Below are positions 55,087 through 64,000 of a stretch of 64,000 bases of DNA, piece after piece. Position numbers and translations under genes: made by a program. Position 1 is the first letter of the stretch, and each line of letters begins with the position of its first letter. Location: the NCBI GenBank assembly GCA_030652035.1, contig JAUSBJ010000048.1, forward strand, positions 160,723 through 224,722. Direction: 5' to 3'. The notes beneath the pieces were generated by a model. The model did no database searches, was not told the DNA's origin, and saw only the letters and a program-made list of their open reading frames with translations. The stretch is from Sulfurimicrobium sp. (lineage in GTDB: Bacteria > Pseudomonadota > Gammaproteobacteria > Burkholderiales > Sulfuricellaceae).

Positions 55087-57768
55087 CTAGGCCACCGCCC
55101 TGCCGGCCATCAGCAAACGCTTCAGCTCCGGCACACACGAGCCGCACTCGGTGCCGCATTTGAGCGTGGCCTGCAACGCAGCCAGATCCGCGCCGCCCGC
55201 AATCGCAGCGACGATGTCCGGCTCGGCCACATCGAGGCAGTTGCAGATGATGCGGCCGCGGCCGATGCCGCCCGCCGGCGGCTGCGTCACCGGCGCCAGC
55301 AGCCAGGCGCGCACGTCCATCGCGGAGGCACCCGCGGCGATCAGGTCCTTGAGCCAGTCCTGCGCGGCGGTTTCGCCGGATAGGCGCGCGCCGGTAATGA
55401 CGCCGTCCTCCACCCGTGCCTTTTTCCAGATGCCGCGCCGCGCATCCTGGTAGTTCATGGTCAGCAGGGGATCGTCCAGCCCGAAGGCAACGTCCATTTC
55501 CTTCACCAGGGCTTCCGGCAACGGCCCCACGCTTGCGGCCTGGAACACCAGCACGGTCTTGTCGCGGCCGGTGAGGCTGGCGGTGGCGTAATCGAAATGC
55601 GCCAGAAACGGTTGCGCCCGCCGCAGCAGGCTGGCGCCATCGCCGCGCCGCATGATCGCGCGGCGGTAGGGCAACTCGACCCTTTCGACCTGCACCGCGC
55701 AATGTTTTAGTTCGGGCTGGCGCGATACCGGGTCGAACACGTCCAGCGTCAACGCGTTCACCCCCTGCCCGGCCATGAAGCGGCCGCCCCAGTGCATCGG
55801 CATGAAGGTCTGCCCGGCACGCAGTTTGTCGCTGGCCGCTACCTTGACGACCAGACTGCCACGCCGGCTTTTCACCCGCACCAGTTCGCCATCCTTCAGA
55901 CGCCGCCGCTCCATATCGCTGCGGCTCATCGACAGCAGCGGCTCTTCGACATGGGCATACAGCCGCGCCACCAGACCGGTGCGGCTCATGCCGTGCCACT
56001 GGTCGCGCAGGCGGCCGGTGTTGAAATGCAGCGGATAACGCGCATCGATCGGCTCGGACACCGGACAGTAGGCTGCATTGTGAAAACGGGCGCGACCGCT
56101 GGCGGTGGGATAGAGGCCATCGGCATACAAACGGGTTGTGCCCGCGTCGCTGCCCTCGGCAAACGGCCATTGTCGGGGCGCCTGTTCCAGCAGCGCGTAA
56201 GACAGGCCGGTGATATCGAGATCGCGCCCACGCGTGGACTCGCGGTGTTCGTTGAACACCGCCTCGGCATCGGCGTAGGGAAACAGCCGCGCGCCTTTTT
56301 CCGGCAGCAGCCGCCGCGCAAAATCGCGCACAATCGCCCAGTCGGGACGCGCCTCGCCCGGCGGCGGCACCGCGGCATGGACGCGCGAAATACAGCGCTC
56401 GGAGTTGGTCACCGTGCCCTCGGTTTCGCCCCAGGTCGAGGCCGGCAGCAGCACATCGGCGTAGTGAGCGGTCTCGGTGTCGGCGAACGCCTCCTGCAGC
56501 ACCACGCATTCGGCTTTCTGCAAGGCTTCGTGTACCAGCGCCTGGTTCGGCAACGACTGCGCGGGGTTGGTGCAGGCAATCCACAGCGCCTTGATTTCAC
56601 CGCGCTTCACCGCCTCGAACATTTCGATCGCGGTCTTGCCCGGCGTAGCGGGTACGTCGTCCACCCCCCACAGCGCGGCGACTTCGGCGCGGTGTTCGGG
56701 GTTGCCCATGTCGCGGTGCGCCGACAGCAGGTTCGCCAGCCCGCCGACTTCGCGCCCGCCCATCGCGTTGGGCTGGCCGGTGAGCGACAGCGGCGCAGCG
56801 CCCGGCTTGCCGATCTGGCCGCTCGCCAGATGCAGGTTAATGAGCGAAGCATTCTTGTCGGTGCCGCAGCTGGACTGGTTGAGCCCCTGGCAATACAGCG
56901 ACAGCGTCGGTCCCTGGGCGAACCAGCGCGCAGCCTGCACGATGTCGGCCGCACTCACGCCGCAAATCGGCGCAACCTTTTCCGGTGAGTATTCGCGCAC
57001 GGTTGCGCGCAGTACGTCCCAGCCTTCGGTGTGCGCAGCGATGTAATCGCGGTCGATCACCTCTTCCCACAGCATCACGTTGAGCATGGCGTGGAACAGC
57101 GCCACATCGGTACCGGGCAGGATCGACAAATGCAGATCGGCTTCCGCAGCCGTGTCGGTGCGGCGCGGATCCACCACGATCAGCTTGAGCGCGGGGTTGG
57201 CCTTGCGCGCGGCCTCGATGCGGCGAAACAGGATCGGATGGGCAAACGCTGTATTCGAGCCGGCAATGAAAATCACCCCGGCGTGGTCGATGTCGTCGTA
57301 ACAGCCAGGCGGCGAATCCGCGCCCAGCGTGGCCTTGTAGCCGGCCACCGCAGACGACATGCACAGCCGCGAATTGGTGTCGACGTTGTTGGTGCCGATC
57401 AACCCCTTGGCCAGCTTGTTGAAAACGTAATACGCCTCGGTGGTGAGTTGGCCCGAAATGTAAAACCCCACGGCGTCCGGCCCATGCTCGCGGATGATGG
57501 CGCTGAACTTATCCGCCACATGGTCGAGCGCCGTCTCCCATTTCACGCGTTGGCGCGCTGCCGAGCGTTCCGTGCGCAACTCGGGATAGAGCGCCCGCCC
57601 GCCCGCCTGCGCCGACAGATGCAGCGTCGCGCCCTTGGTGCAGAGCTTGCCATGATTGGCCGGATGCGCCGGATCGCCGCGCACGCCGGTGATTTTTCCG
57701 GCTTCGGTTTCGATCAGCACCCCGCAACCCGTGCCGCAGTAACAACAAACAGACGAAACGATAGACAT
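55087..57768 (-). CDS. nasA: Assimilatory nitrate reductase catalytic subunit
   Basis: 893 residues from the ATG at 57768, which is 7 bp after GAGG; an ATG two codons upstream (57774) is possible. The N-terminal [4Fe-4S] motif is CCYCGTGCGVLIE with the later LCTKG Cys; the molybdopterin core follows (TNSRLCMSS; NQSSCGTDKNAS; NAMGGREVGGLANLL). A C-terminal BFD-like [2Fe-2S] domain (ICNCLDVAEPDIV; CGTECGSCVPELKRLL) completes the NasA layout. It reduces nitrate to nitrite for NirBD. It has its own sigma-54-like promoter and is separated from nirBD by the CZB gene. Confidence 0.95.
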   Translation of the reverse strand: MSIVSSVCCYCGTGCGVLIETEAGKITGVRGDPAHPANHGKLCTKGATLHLSAQAGGRALYPELRTERSAARQRVKWETALDHVADKFSAIIREHGPDAVGFYISGQLTTEAYYVFNKLAKGLIGTNNVDTNSRLCMSSAVAGYKATLGADSPPGCYDDIDHAGVIFIAGSNTAFAHPILFRRIEAARKANPALKLIVVDPRRTDTAAEADLHLSILPGTDVALFHAMLNVMLWEEVIDRDYIAAHTEGWDVLRATVREYSPEKVAPICGVSAADIVQAARWFAQGPTLSLYCQGLNQSSCGTDKNASLINLHLASGQIGKPGAAPLSLTGQPNAMGGREVGGLANLLSAHRDMGNPEHRAEVAALWGVDDVPATPGKTAIEMFEAVKRGEIKALWIACTNPAQSLPNQALVHEALQKAECVVLQEAFADTETAHYADVLLPASTWGETEGTVTNSERCISRVHAAVPPPGEARPDWAIVRDFARRLLPEKGARLFPYADAEAVFNEHRESTRGRDLDITGLSYALLEQAPRQWPFAEGSDAGTTRLYADGLYPTASGRARFHNAAYCPVSEPIDARYPLHFNTGRLRDQWHGMSRTGLVARLYAHVEEPLLSMSRSDMERRRLKDGELVRVKSRRGSLVVKVAASDKLRAGQTFMPMHWGGRFMAGQGVNALTLDVFDPVSRQPELKHCAVQVERVELPYRRAIMRRGDGASLLRRAQPFLAHFDYATASLTGRDKTVLVFQAASVGPLPEALVKEMDVAFGLDDPLLTMNYQDARRGIWKKARVEDGVITGARLSGETAAQDWLKDLIAAGASAMDVRAWLLAPVTQPPAGGIGRGRIICNCLDVAEPDIVAAIAGGADLAALQATLKCGTECGSCVPELKRLLMAGRAVA

Positions 57769-57774
57769 GTACAT

Positions 57775-58166
57775 ACCTCGCGAGGAAGTTAAGCACGTCG
57801 AATGCCAGCTTGCTTAAAGGATGGGGATTCAAAGACTTGGCTAGACCCGCCCCACAATCGAACATGCCACCTGGTCGATCGTTGTGCATGGTGCATGCGG
57901 GCGCGCCCCAAATCAGGGCATCAAGCCCGGGGCGTGCATTGATGCACCGTGGCTTGCCACTTTTCCGAGTGAATTGTGACGCCACTCAAAAATGTCCGAA
58001 AGACCTGGGCCCGTTCAGCCTGCCACTTTGATTGGCCTGCCCCCTCACTGCATGTCTTTTCCCGTGTCTATAGTGCAAAGGGCCATCTGGCTGTGGGATG
58101 GGCTACAGCATCCAGGCTTGGCCCTTCACGCCCCACGCTGGCGGACCCTCTTCTCAAGGAGACATC
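57775..58166. other. nasA-universal stress protein divergent intergenic region
   Basis: Besides the sigma-54-like element at 57792, this stretch holds clustered TGCACC/GGTGCA half sites at 57883-57950 that could form NtrC sites, though none has both good halves at the right spacing. No coding frame is supported. AAGGAGAC precedes the stress-protein start at the right edge. Confidence 0.45.
57792..57807 (-). promoter_or_regulatory. Sigma-54-like promoter of nasA
   Basis: On the minus strand TGGCATTCGACGTGCT keeps the invariant GG-N10-GC spacing and most of TGGCAC/TTGCW, with mismatches at three positions (T for C and T for G around the -24 end, G for T before TGC). It lies 24 bp before the chosen nasA start. 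Confidence 0.6.
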
Positions 58167-58613
58167 ATGTTCGAACGAATTCTGGTGGCAGTGGATGCGA
58201 GCGAAACCAGCGAACTAGCGCTGCAGGCTGCGGTCGGGCTGGCTTCCGAGCAGCATGCCCAGCTGCGGATCGTGCATGCGATCGATACCGTGAATATCAA
58301 CATGGGCGCCGAGTTTCTCAGCCGGGACGGAATGCTGGAGGGGCTCGCCAAAGAGGGCGACTCCATCCTGGACAAAGCCGAATCGATCGCGACGGCTGCC
58401 GGGGTGCCGGTCGAAACGAAGCTGCTCAAGATCGAGACCATAAATCAGCGCGTGGCCGAGGCGATTGCCGACGATGCCGGAGCCTGGCCAGCCGATCTCG
58501 TCGTCATTGGCACGCATGGCCGACGCGGGCTAACGCGCCTCCTTCTCGGCAGCGTCGCCGAGGGTGTCGCACGCGCTGCCACCAAGCCGGTTTTACTGAT
58601 CAGAGGGGAATAA
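58167..58613 (+). CDS. Universal stress protein (UspA family)
   Basis: 148 residues from the ATG at 58167 with an AAGGAGAC site. The Usp pattern is MFERILVAVDASETSELAL at the start and VVIGTHGRRGLTRLLLGSVA (ATP-binding glycine motif) near the end, closing with KPVLLIRG. It likely binds ATP and works in stress survival. It is followed by a transporter remnant. Confidence 0.93.
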   Translation: MFERILVAVDASETSELALQAAVGLASEQHAQLRIVHAIDTVNINMGAEFLSRDGMLEGLAKEGDSILDKAESIATAAGVPVETKLLKIETINQRVAEAIADDAGAWPADLVVIGTHGRRGLTRLLLGSVAEGVARAATKPVLLIRGE

Positions 58614-58616
58614 GGC

Positions 58617-58792
58617 CGGTCGCCAGCTTGCTCTCCTGCGCCTTCCTGACGCCTATCGGCCACCAGAACAACACGCTGATCCTGGAGCCGGGCGGATGCA
58701 AGTTCGGCGACTACTGGCGCCTCGGCCTGCCGCTGGAGATCGTGGTCGTGGCGGTCAGCGTGCCGGTGCTGCTCTGGGTATGGCCGCTATGA
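58617..58792 (+). pseudogene. C-terminal remnant of a SLC13/DASS-type permease
   Basis: A frame of about 57 codons ending at 58792 encodes FLTPIGHQNNTLILEPGGCK, then FGDYWRLGLPLEIVVVAV and a final hydrophobic helix. This is the conserved end of sodium/anion symporters (SLC13, ArsB/NhaD superfamily). The rest of the gene is missing and the preceding frame belongs to the stress protein, so this is a deletion relic. Confidence 0.6.
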
Positions 58793-58853
58793 GGCCTGTA
58801 CCCGCCTGACCCGCGCCCTGGCGTATACGCACCTTGCTCAACGCGGAAAAATA

Positions 58854-59495
58854 TCAGGTTTTTTCGCCCGTAGCCAACAGCAAGCCACCCCACGGCAGCG
58901 CACTGGGCACCACGGTTTCCAACCGACGCGCCGAGCCATGGGCGGACGGCAGGAAAATCGCGCTGCGTAGCCTCAGCTTGCGCACCGGCAAGCCGGCGAA
59001 CAACGCGCGCACTTCGTCTGCGCCGTGCCAGCGCGCCCCGCGATAGGCACCGCTGCCGCCGTACCGGCCTTTTTGCCGGTACAGCAGGCTGTCCCGGTTG
59101 AGCCAGCCGATGGCAAAACGGCGGCGTGCCACCCGCACGCATTCGGCCACGGCCTGCCGCGCGTCGTCGATAAAACACAGCGCAGCGATGGACAGCACGT
59201 GATCGAAGCTGGCGTCGGCAAACGGCAGATCGCGCGCATCGCCTTCCACCCAGTCCAACTCCGGCGTGCTGTGGGCACGCGCGTAGTCGAGCCAGGCGGA
59301 ATGGGGGTCGAGCCCGGTGACCTGGAGATTGTCGGCTGCGGCGCGGCGCGTGAACCAGCCGGTGCCGCAGCCGACATCGAGCAGGCTGTCGCCCGGCTGG
59401 GCGGCGAGCAAACGCGCCGCCAGCGCGTATTCGGTCTCGCCAATCCAGCGCCCACGCGAGGTGGCGTACCAGGCCTCGTAGTCGGCGGGGTTCAT
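58854..59495 (-). CDS. Class I SAM-dependent methyltransferase
   Basis: 213 residues from the ATG at 59495. Methyltransferase motif I is LLDVGCGTGWFTRRAA, motif II LDPHSAWLDYAR, and motif III region DLPFADASFDHVLSIAALCF. The pattern is of the UbiE/BioC-like group; the substrate cannot be set. It is followed downstream by an empty stretch and preceded by the diguanylate cyclase gene on the same strand. Confidence 0.85.
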   Translation of the reverse strand: MNPADYEAWYATSRGRWIGETEYALAARLLAAQPGDSLLDVGCGTGWFTRRAAADNLQVTGLDPHSAWLDYARAHSTPELDWVEGDARDLPFADASFDHVLSIAALCFIDDARQAVAECVRVARRRFAIGWLNRDSLLYRQKGRYGGSGAYRGARWHGADEVRALFAGLPVRKLRLRSAIFLPSAHGSARRLETVVPSALPWGGLLLATGEKT

Positions 59496-59629
59496 GCAGC
59501 AGCCACCTGCCGCATGGGCCGCTCGATGAGAATGGCCACTGTCAGCGCAGCGCGCAGACCAGACATGACAACGAGGTTCAGCGTGTCCCAGCCGCAACGG
59601 TCATGGATCACAAAGGGGCGCACCTTTTT

Positions 59630-60991
59630 TCAGGCCGGATTGCCGCCGCCCGGTTCGTCGAGTGCGTCGGCCCCAGGACTCATCCGGGAACGGTTTCCGC
59701 CCCTCTTTTTTGCGGCATACATGGCCGCGTCGGCGCTGTGAATCAACTGCCGGTAATCGTCGCCATGCTCCGGGTAAAGCGCGATACCAATACTGGGTGA
59801 AACATGAACCAGATGACCTGCCAGGTCAAAAGGCTCATCGAGCGCTGCGCGGATCTTTTCGGCAATCGACACGGCATGTTTTTGCTGGGGCATGCCATTG
59901 AGCAGCACCAGAAACTCGTCGCCCCCGACGCGCCCGACGGTATCCGAGTCGCGCACGCACTGCCTGAGGCGGCGCGCCGTCTCCTGCAACAGGAGATCGC
60001 CAACGGGATGCCCCAGGGTGTCGTTCACTTCTTTGAACCGGTCCAGATCGAGATACAGCAAGGCTAGCCGGGTTTCGTTCCTGTCAGCCAGCAGCAATGC
60101 CGCTTGCAGGCGGTCATGGAACAGCGCGCGATTGGGCAAGTCGGTCAGGGGGTCGTGTCGCGCGCTGTGCTGCAGCGACATTTCCATCTGTTTGCGTTCG
60201 ATAGCGGTAGCAACCTGGGTGGAAACGAACTGCAACAACGCCACATCCTTTGGGCCATAACGCACCGCGGCATGATGACTCTGCACCGCGATAGAACCGA
60301 TGATGCCGTTTTTTGCGGCGAGCGGAACGCCGAGCCAGCTCAAGGGTTTTCCTGCCGTATCGGGCGACACAAGCAGCACCTGCCCGCTGCGGACGACCTC
60401 TGCGCTCAGTGCTGCCGAAGCCGGCTGGTGTGATGGCGGTAGGGGATCCTGTTCGTCGACGTAATAAGGGAAGCTCAGTTTGTCCCTCTCCGCATCGTAA
60501 AGCGCAACGAAGAAACTGGCTGCCGGCAACAATCCGGCGATGATCTGATGAATGCGTTGAAACAATGCAAGCAGGTCTTCCGCGGCGTGTGCGGCTTCGG
60601 ACAGGGCATACAGTGCTGCCTGCAACGATTCGGCGCGCTTGAGCTCGGTCACGTCGCGCGCCACGGCCACTCTCACCTGATCCGTTTCCGACCAGCGGGC
60701 TGACCACATGAGGTGAACGACCTGACCGTCTTTGCGAACATAACGGTTCTCGAAATGCGGAAAGGCCTGCCCGGCAACGATTTCCCCAATCGCCTGCAGC
60801 GTCCGCTCCCGATCCTCGGGAAACACAAAGCCGATCACCGGCTTGCCGATCATTTCTTCCGGGGGGTAACCAAAAATCCGCTCGCCCGCCGCGCTGACAA
60901 AAACAAAACATCCCCGCGTATCCACGACGCAGACTGCGTCAAGCAGCAAATCCGTGACATTGCTCGGCGGGATGTAGGGGTTGGTTTTCAT
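59630..60991 (-). CDS. PAS-GAF-GGDEF diguanylate cyclase
   Basis: 453-residue soluble protein. PAS at about 10-120 (LLLDAVCVVDTRGCFVFVSA; GERIFGYPPEEMIGKPV), GAF at about 130-275 (SWLGVPLAAKNGIIGSIAVQ), GGDEF at about 290-445 with intact GRVGGDEFLVLL. An RxxD-type inhibitory site (RDSD) five residues before the GGDEF motif is visible. It probably makes c-di-GMP in response to a cytoplasmic ligand or redox signal. Confidence 0.92.
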   Translation of the reverse strand: MKTNPYIPPSNVTDLLLDAVCVVDTRGCFVFVSAAGERIFGYPPEEMIGKPVIGFVFPEDRERTLQAIGEIVAGQAFPHFENRYVRKDGQVVHLMWSARWSETDQVRVAVARDVTELKRAESLQAALYALSEAAHAAEDLLALFQRIHQIIAGLLPAASFFVALYDAERDKLSFPYYVDEQDPLPPSHQPASAALSAEVVRSGQVLLVSPDTAGKPLSWLGVPLAAKNGIIGSIAVQSHHAAVRYGPKDVALLQFVSTQVATAIERKQMEMSLQHSARHDPLTDLPNRALFHDRLQAALLLADRNETRLALLYLDLDRFKEVNDTLGHPVGDLLLQETARRLRQCVRDSDTVGRVGGDEFLVLLNGMPQQKHAVSIAEKIRAALDEPFDLAGHLVHVSPSIGIALYPEHGDDYRQLIHSADAAMYAAKKRGGNRSRMSPGADALDEPGGGNPA

Positions 60992-61421
60992 GTCATTGCA
61001 CGCAAGACGCTGATGGTGAGCGTCATTGGGAGGAAAGCGTTATCGAATCTCGCATCATGAGCCATCGACTTCAAACCCTGCCCCGTCCTGAACGCGGCGG
61101 CACGACAGATGGATCAAAAGAGTCATTCTAGTCGCTTGGGCGCCATGTTTCCTGCTCTGGATCGGCAGCCGTGCCGGCTCGCTTGTGGCGCTCCCGTGCG
61201 CATGGCACAGCCATCCGCCGGCATCAGGGGCCGCCACCTGCTGGCTGGACCAGGCATTCATTCAGCGGCAGCAAAGCAAAGCCCGAGCCAAGCGCGTCGC
61301 GCCCGGTCGTGACCACGACCTCCGTGCGCGTATCCAGGTGCGCAGCCAGCCTCGGTACAAGTGGCATAAAGACTGCAGCGCCCGCCTCGGGGAGGCTGCG
61401 AAACAACACGCACATGCACAC
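60992..61421. other. Intergenic region between tauE (copy B) and the diguanylate cyclase
   Basis: No recognised gene. A minus-strand frame at 61224-61421 starting with GTG right after the tauE stop encodes about 65 residues (with VFMPLVPRLAAHLDTRTEVV near the middle), but no family was recognised and no good ribosome site precedes it. It may be a small unknown gene or a gene fragment. No promoter of the diguanylate cyclase gene was identified in its upstream part. Confidence 0.4.
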
Positions 61422-62243
61422 TCACACCCATTCTCCCACCACGCTTTTCAACATAATGTAGGTGGCCACTACCACCAGAAACCAGGCGAAGGCTTTTTTC
61501 AGGGCGGCCTGTGAAACGCGGCCTGCCAATCGGGTACCGATGAAACTGCCCACTACGGTAACGGCGGTAAACGCGCCCATCAGGGCATAGTCGATAGGCA
61601 CGCCTCCCATATAGCCGGCGAACCCTGCATAGGACTTGGCGGCGACGATGGCGAGCGAGGTGCCCACCGCCTGTTTCATGGGAATGCCGGAGAGCAGCAC
61701 CAGCGCTGGCACAATCAAAAAGCCGCCGCCCACGCCTACCAGGCCGGTGAGGACGCCAACACCGATGCCGTGCAGGGCGATGTGGCCCATGCAGGGGGAG
61801 AAAAAATCGTGGCAATGGCCCATGGCAACCGTGCCGTCAGCCGTGGCCACCACGCCATCTGCCTCTGCAACGGGCCCGGTTGGATTCAGCTTGACCGGTT
61901 TCAGCATGCGCCAGGCAGCGGCATACATCACCAGCGCGAACAGGCCAAGCTGAATCACCACCGGCGTCAGCAGGCCCAGACGTGCCCCGGCAAAGGTGCC
62001 CATCACGCCGAACAGACCGAACACCAGCGCGACACGCAGCACCACATTGCCGCGCCGCCAACGGTCAATGGCCGTGATCGTGGCAGTGACACCCACCACG
62101 CCGAGACTCATGGCGATGGCAGATTTCGGCGCCACGTCGAGCAGATACAGCAGTGCCGGCAGGGCAATGATGGAGCCGCCGCTGCCAAACAGGCCCAACA
62201 CCATGCCGGTCACCATGCCGGCAAGGATTGCAAGGGTGTCCAT
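61422..62243 (-). CDS. TauE/SafE family exporter (copy B of the sulfur module)
   Basis: 273 residues from the ATG at 62243, with GGAGGG upstream. It has two hydrophobic halves with [20 protein letters not shown] and [20 protein letters not shown], and a central loop longer than in copy A that includes [19 protein letters not shown], with extra His and Cys residues. It probably exports sulfite or a related anion. It is highly similar to 46525-47304 and sits in the same order after a rhodanese gene. Confidence 0.9.
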   Translation of the reverse strand: MDTLAILAGMVTGMVLGLFGSGGSIIALPALLYLLDVAPKSAIAMSLGVVGVTATITAIDRWRRGNVVLRVALVFGLFGVMGTFAGARLGLLTPVVIQLGLFALVMYAAAWRMLKPVKLNPTGPVAEADGVVATADGTVAMGHCHDFFSPCMGHIALHGIGVGVLTGLVGVGGGFLIVPALVLLSGIPMKQAVGTSLAIVAAKSYAGFAGYMGGVPIDYALMGAFTAVTVVGSFIGTRLAGRVSQAALKKAFAWFLVVVATYIMLKSVVGEWV

Positions 62244-62376
62244 AGTGCTGCCCTCCATCAAAAACGCAAACCCGATTAACCCGATGCGTCGTCTGGCCGG
62301 GCCTCAAGGCTCGGGCGGGCGACTGAAAATGCTGTGCCCTGGCGCGTTCAGTCCTGCAATCGCGGCACCCCGCCGA

Positions 62377-62832
62377 TCAGTGACCGGCCGGCTTGCTGGC
62401 GCGCGCATGAGCGTCGAGGCCGCCCTTGGCTTTCCAGCCTTCGATGCCGTCCTGCAGCACTTTCACGTTGTCATAACCGAGCAGACGCAGGGCGAACACC
62501 GCCTGGGCGGACAGCGAGCCGGAGTTGCAGTACATCACCACCATGCGGTCTTTCGGCAGTTCGGCACGCCGCGCCACCGCCTGCCGCCAGTCGATGTTGA
62601 TTGCGCCCGGGATGTGCTCTTTCGCAAACTGGGCAGCGTCGCGCGCATCGACGATGAAGACCTTGCTCCAGTCCTCTTTCGGGATCTGCTCCGGCCAGAT
62701 CAGGCTGCTGCCGTATTCGGCGAAATCCATGTAGCCGGAGAGCGCATCGACCACGGCAGGATTTTCTTCGGACCAGGCAGGGGCAGCCAGCAGGGCAAGA
62801 CTGGCGAACACGGCGATCAAGGTTTGGGTCAT
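62377..62832 (-). CDS. Periplasmic rhodanese (copy B)
   Basis: 151 residues with a signal peptide (MTQTLIAVFASLALLAAPAW, cleavage near AWS-E). Rhodanese motifs are DARDAAQFAKEHIPGAINID and the active loop YCNSGSLSA. It is closely related to copy A at 47710 (shared WPEQIPKEDW-type and INIDWRQ segments). The MFS gene is 22 bp upstream and tauE is 133 bp downstream, where copy A has the dsrE gene. Confidence 0.92.
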   Translation of the reverse strand: MTQTLIAVFASLALLAAPAWSEENPAVVDALSGYMDFAEYGSSLIWPEQIPKEDWSKVFIVDARDAAQFAKEHIPGAINIDWRQAVARRAELPKDRMVVMYCNSGSLSAQAVFALRLLGYDNVKVLQDGIEGWKAKGGLDAHARASKPAGH

Positions 62833-62854
62833 GGGTATGCCTTAAAAGTGAAAA

Positions 62855-64000
62855 TCACGCGGCAGCGGGGTTGAGGCGTGGATGGGTTTCCTCGCACGCC
62901 AGCAGCACGATGAGTCCGGACACAAACATGGCAGCCGCTGTGAACCAGAAGCCCGCCTCGATACCGCCGAACAGCGCCGCCACCGCACCCAGCAGCAAGG
63001 CGCCGATGCCGTAGCCGAGGTCGCGCCAGAAGCGGTAGATGCCGATGGCCGAACCGCGCCAGTTGGGGTGCGCGATGTCGGACACGGCGGCGGATAACGT
63101 GGGATACAGCAGCGCCATGCCGAAGCCCATCACCGCAGCGGCGAACGACCACCACAGCTCACCTTCGCCCAGCATCACCAGCGCAACGCCCGCGCCGCAC
63201 AGCCACATGCCTGCGACGATGGGTTTTTTGCGGCCAACGCGATCCGACCAGTGGCCGGTAAGGAACTGCGACATGCCCCAGACGAAGCCGTACACGCCGA
63301 CCACCCAGCCGATGCCGGCGAGGCTCAAACCGTGCTGGTAGAGGTAGACCGGAAAGAACACCCACACCAGCGCGTCGACAAACTTTTCCACCAGCCCGGC
63401 CTGGCTGACCGACGCCATGCGCGCATCACGCCACGACATCAGGGTGAACACTTCCCAGGTGCTGGGCGTGTCGGAAATATTGGCCGGGTAGCGCGGCTTC
63501 GGACCGGTCGCCAAACCGGCGGCGTGTTTTTTGCCTTCCGCATGCGCCCACGGCAAGGTGTCCTTCACCCACAGCAGCGTCAACAGGCCCGCCAGTCCCA
63601 CTACCACCAGGCCAAACAGCATCAGCCCTTCACGTGGGCCGTAGGCAGTGGCGAGATAACCGGTGATGATGCCCGCCACCGCAACGCCAAAGTAACCGGC
63701 GAACTCGTTGAGGCCGATAGTGAGCCCACGTTGTTCGGAAGTGGTGAGGTCGAGCTTGGAAGTCTGCGTCATCGACCAGGTCAGACCCTGGTTAATCCCC
63801 AGCAGCACCGTCGCCGCCACGATCCAGCTCCAGCTCGGCGCGTACAGGATCATGAAGGGAATCGGCACCGCGGCCAGCCAGCCGATGAACAAGACCTTCT
63901 TGCGACCCAGACGTTCGGACAGCCTGCCAGCGACAAAGTTGAGTGTGCCCTTGACGAAACCGAAAGCGGTGACGAAGGCCATCAGCATCATGAACGAGCC
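62855..64000 (-). CDS. MFS transporter of the sulfur module (copy B, N-terminus beyond window)
   Basis: At least 382 residues; the frame stays open to the last base, so the true start is outside. It is nearly co-linear with copy A (GRLSERLGRKKVLFIGWLAA; TQTSKLDLTTSEQRGLTIGL; GRKKPIVAGMW). Its stop lies just before the rhodanese gene start. No MBL or regulator gene is visible because the window ends here. Confidence 0.88.
   Translation of the reverse strand, partial: GSFMMLMAFVTAFGFVKGTLNFVAGRLSERLGRKKVLFIGWLAAVPIPFMILYAPSWSWIVAATVLLGINQGLTWSMTQTSKLDLTTSEQRGLTIGLNEFAGYFGVAVAGIITGYLATAYGPREGLMLFGLVVVGLAGLLTLLWVKDTLPWAHAEGKKHAAGLATGPKPRYPANISDTPSTWEVFTLMSWRDARMASVSQAGLVEKFVDALVWVFFPVYLYQHGLSLAGIGWVVGVYGFVWGMSQFLTGHWSDRVGRKKPIVAGMWLCGAGVALVMLGEGELWWSFAAAVMGFGMALLYPTLSAAVSDIAHPNWRGSAIGIYRFWRDLGYGIGALLLGAVAALFGGIEAGFWFTAAAMFVSGLIVLLACEETHPRLNPAAA

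Overview
The window reads as the chromosome of a GC-rich betaproteobacterium, most likely a sulfur-oxidising chemolithotroph of the Sulfuricella/Thiobacillus type. The main evidence is a sat-aprB-aprA operon (sulfite to sulfate via APS), several TauE/SafE exporters, rhodaneses, a DsrE protein, a persulfide-dioxygenase-like hydrolase with an ArsR-rhodanese sensor, and a nitrate-assimilation set (narK, nirBD, nasA). The assignment is inferred from gene content and not from any marker RNA; no rRNA, tRNA or CRISPR was seen.

Layout. 1-7 kb: end of an HDOD-type protein, then surE-pcm-nlpD and gltX on the minus strand, and ppdK on the plus strand. 7-16 kb: a long, tightly packed minus-strand run HDAC-like/archease/rtcB/response regulator/hpt/mtnP/def, followed by a MHYT-PAS-GGDEF-EAL protein. 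16-21 kb, plus strand: an acyl-CoA-synthetase/GNAT (Pat-like) protein, mtnA and a class II aldolase. Together with the hpt-mtnP pair these look like a methylthioadenosine salvage route of the aldolase (DHAP shunt) type, possibly entering from methylthioinosine. 20.7-27.8 kb: LMW phosphatase, sucCD, and an operon crcB/DUF190/tauE/adenylate cyclase divergent from a cyclic-nucleotide-binding MscS channel.

27.9-36.5 kb: an unknown gene, sat, aprB, aprA, a YkgJ-type cysteine-cluster protein and a CbbQ/CbbO-like AAA+/VWA pair with no RuBisCO in view. 36.5-44.5 kb: orphan FliL-like protein, narK with a PP2C-kinase fusion, hybrid histidine kinase, hflX. 44.5-46.4 kb: an accessory patch with two integron attC sites, a toxin-antitoxin cassette, a GNAT cassette and a chimeric transposase remnant, but no integrase. 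46.5-51 kb: sulfur module (ArsR-rhodanese, MBL hydrolase, MFS, rhodanese, DsrE, TauE) with a strong palindromic operator. 51-58 kb: nirB, nirD, nasA and a zinc-binding CZB protein. 58-64 kb: universal stress protein, transporter remnant, methyltransferase, diguanylate cyclase, and a second MFS-rhodanese-TauE module cut by the window end.

Regulation. narK, nirB and nasA each have a sigma-54 -24/-12 element of correct spacing; narK is an exact consensus match, and narK and nirB also have NtrC-like enhancer sites about 100-120 bp upstream. This ties the physically split nitrate genes (37 kb, 54 kb, 57 kb) into one nitrogen-controlled regulon.
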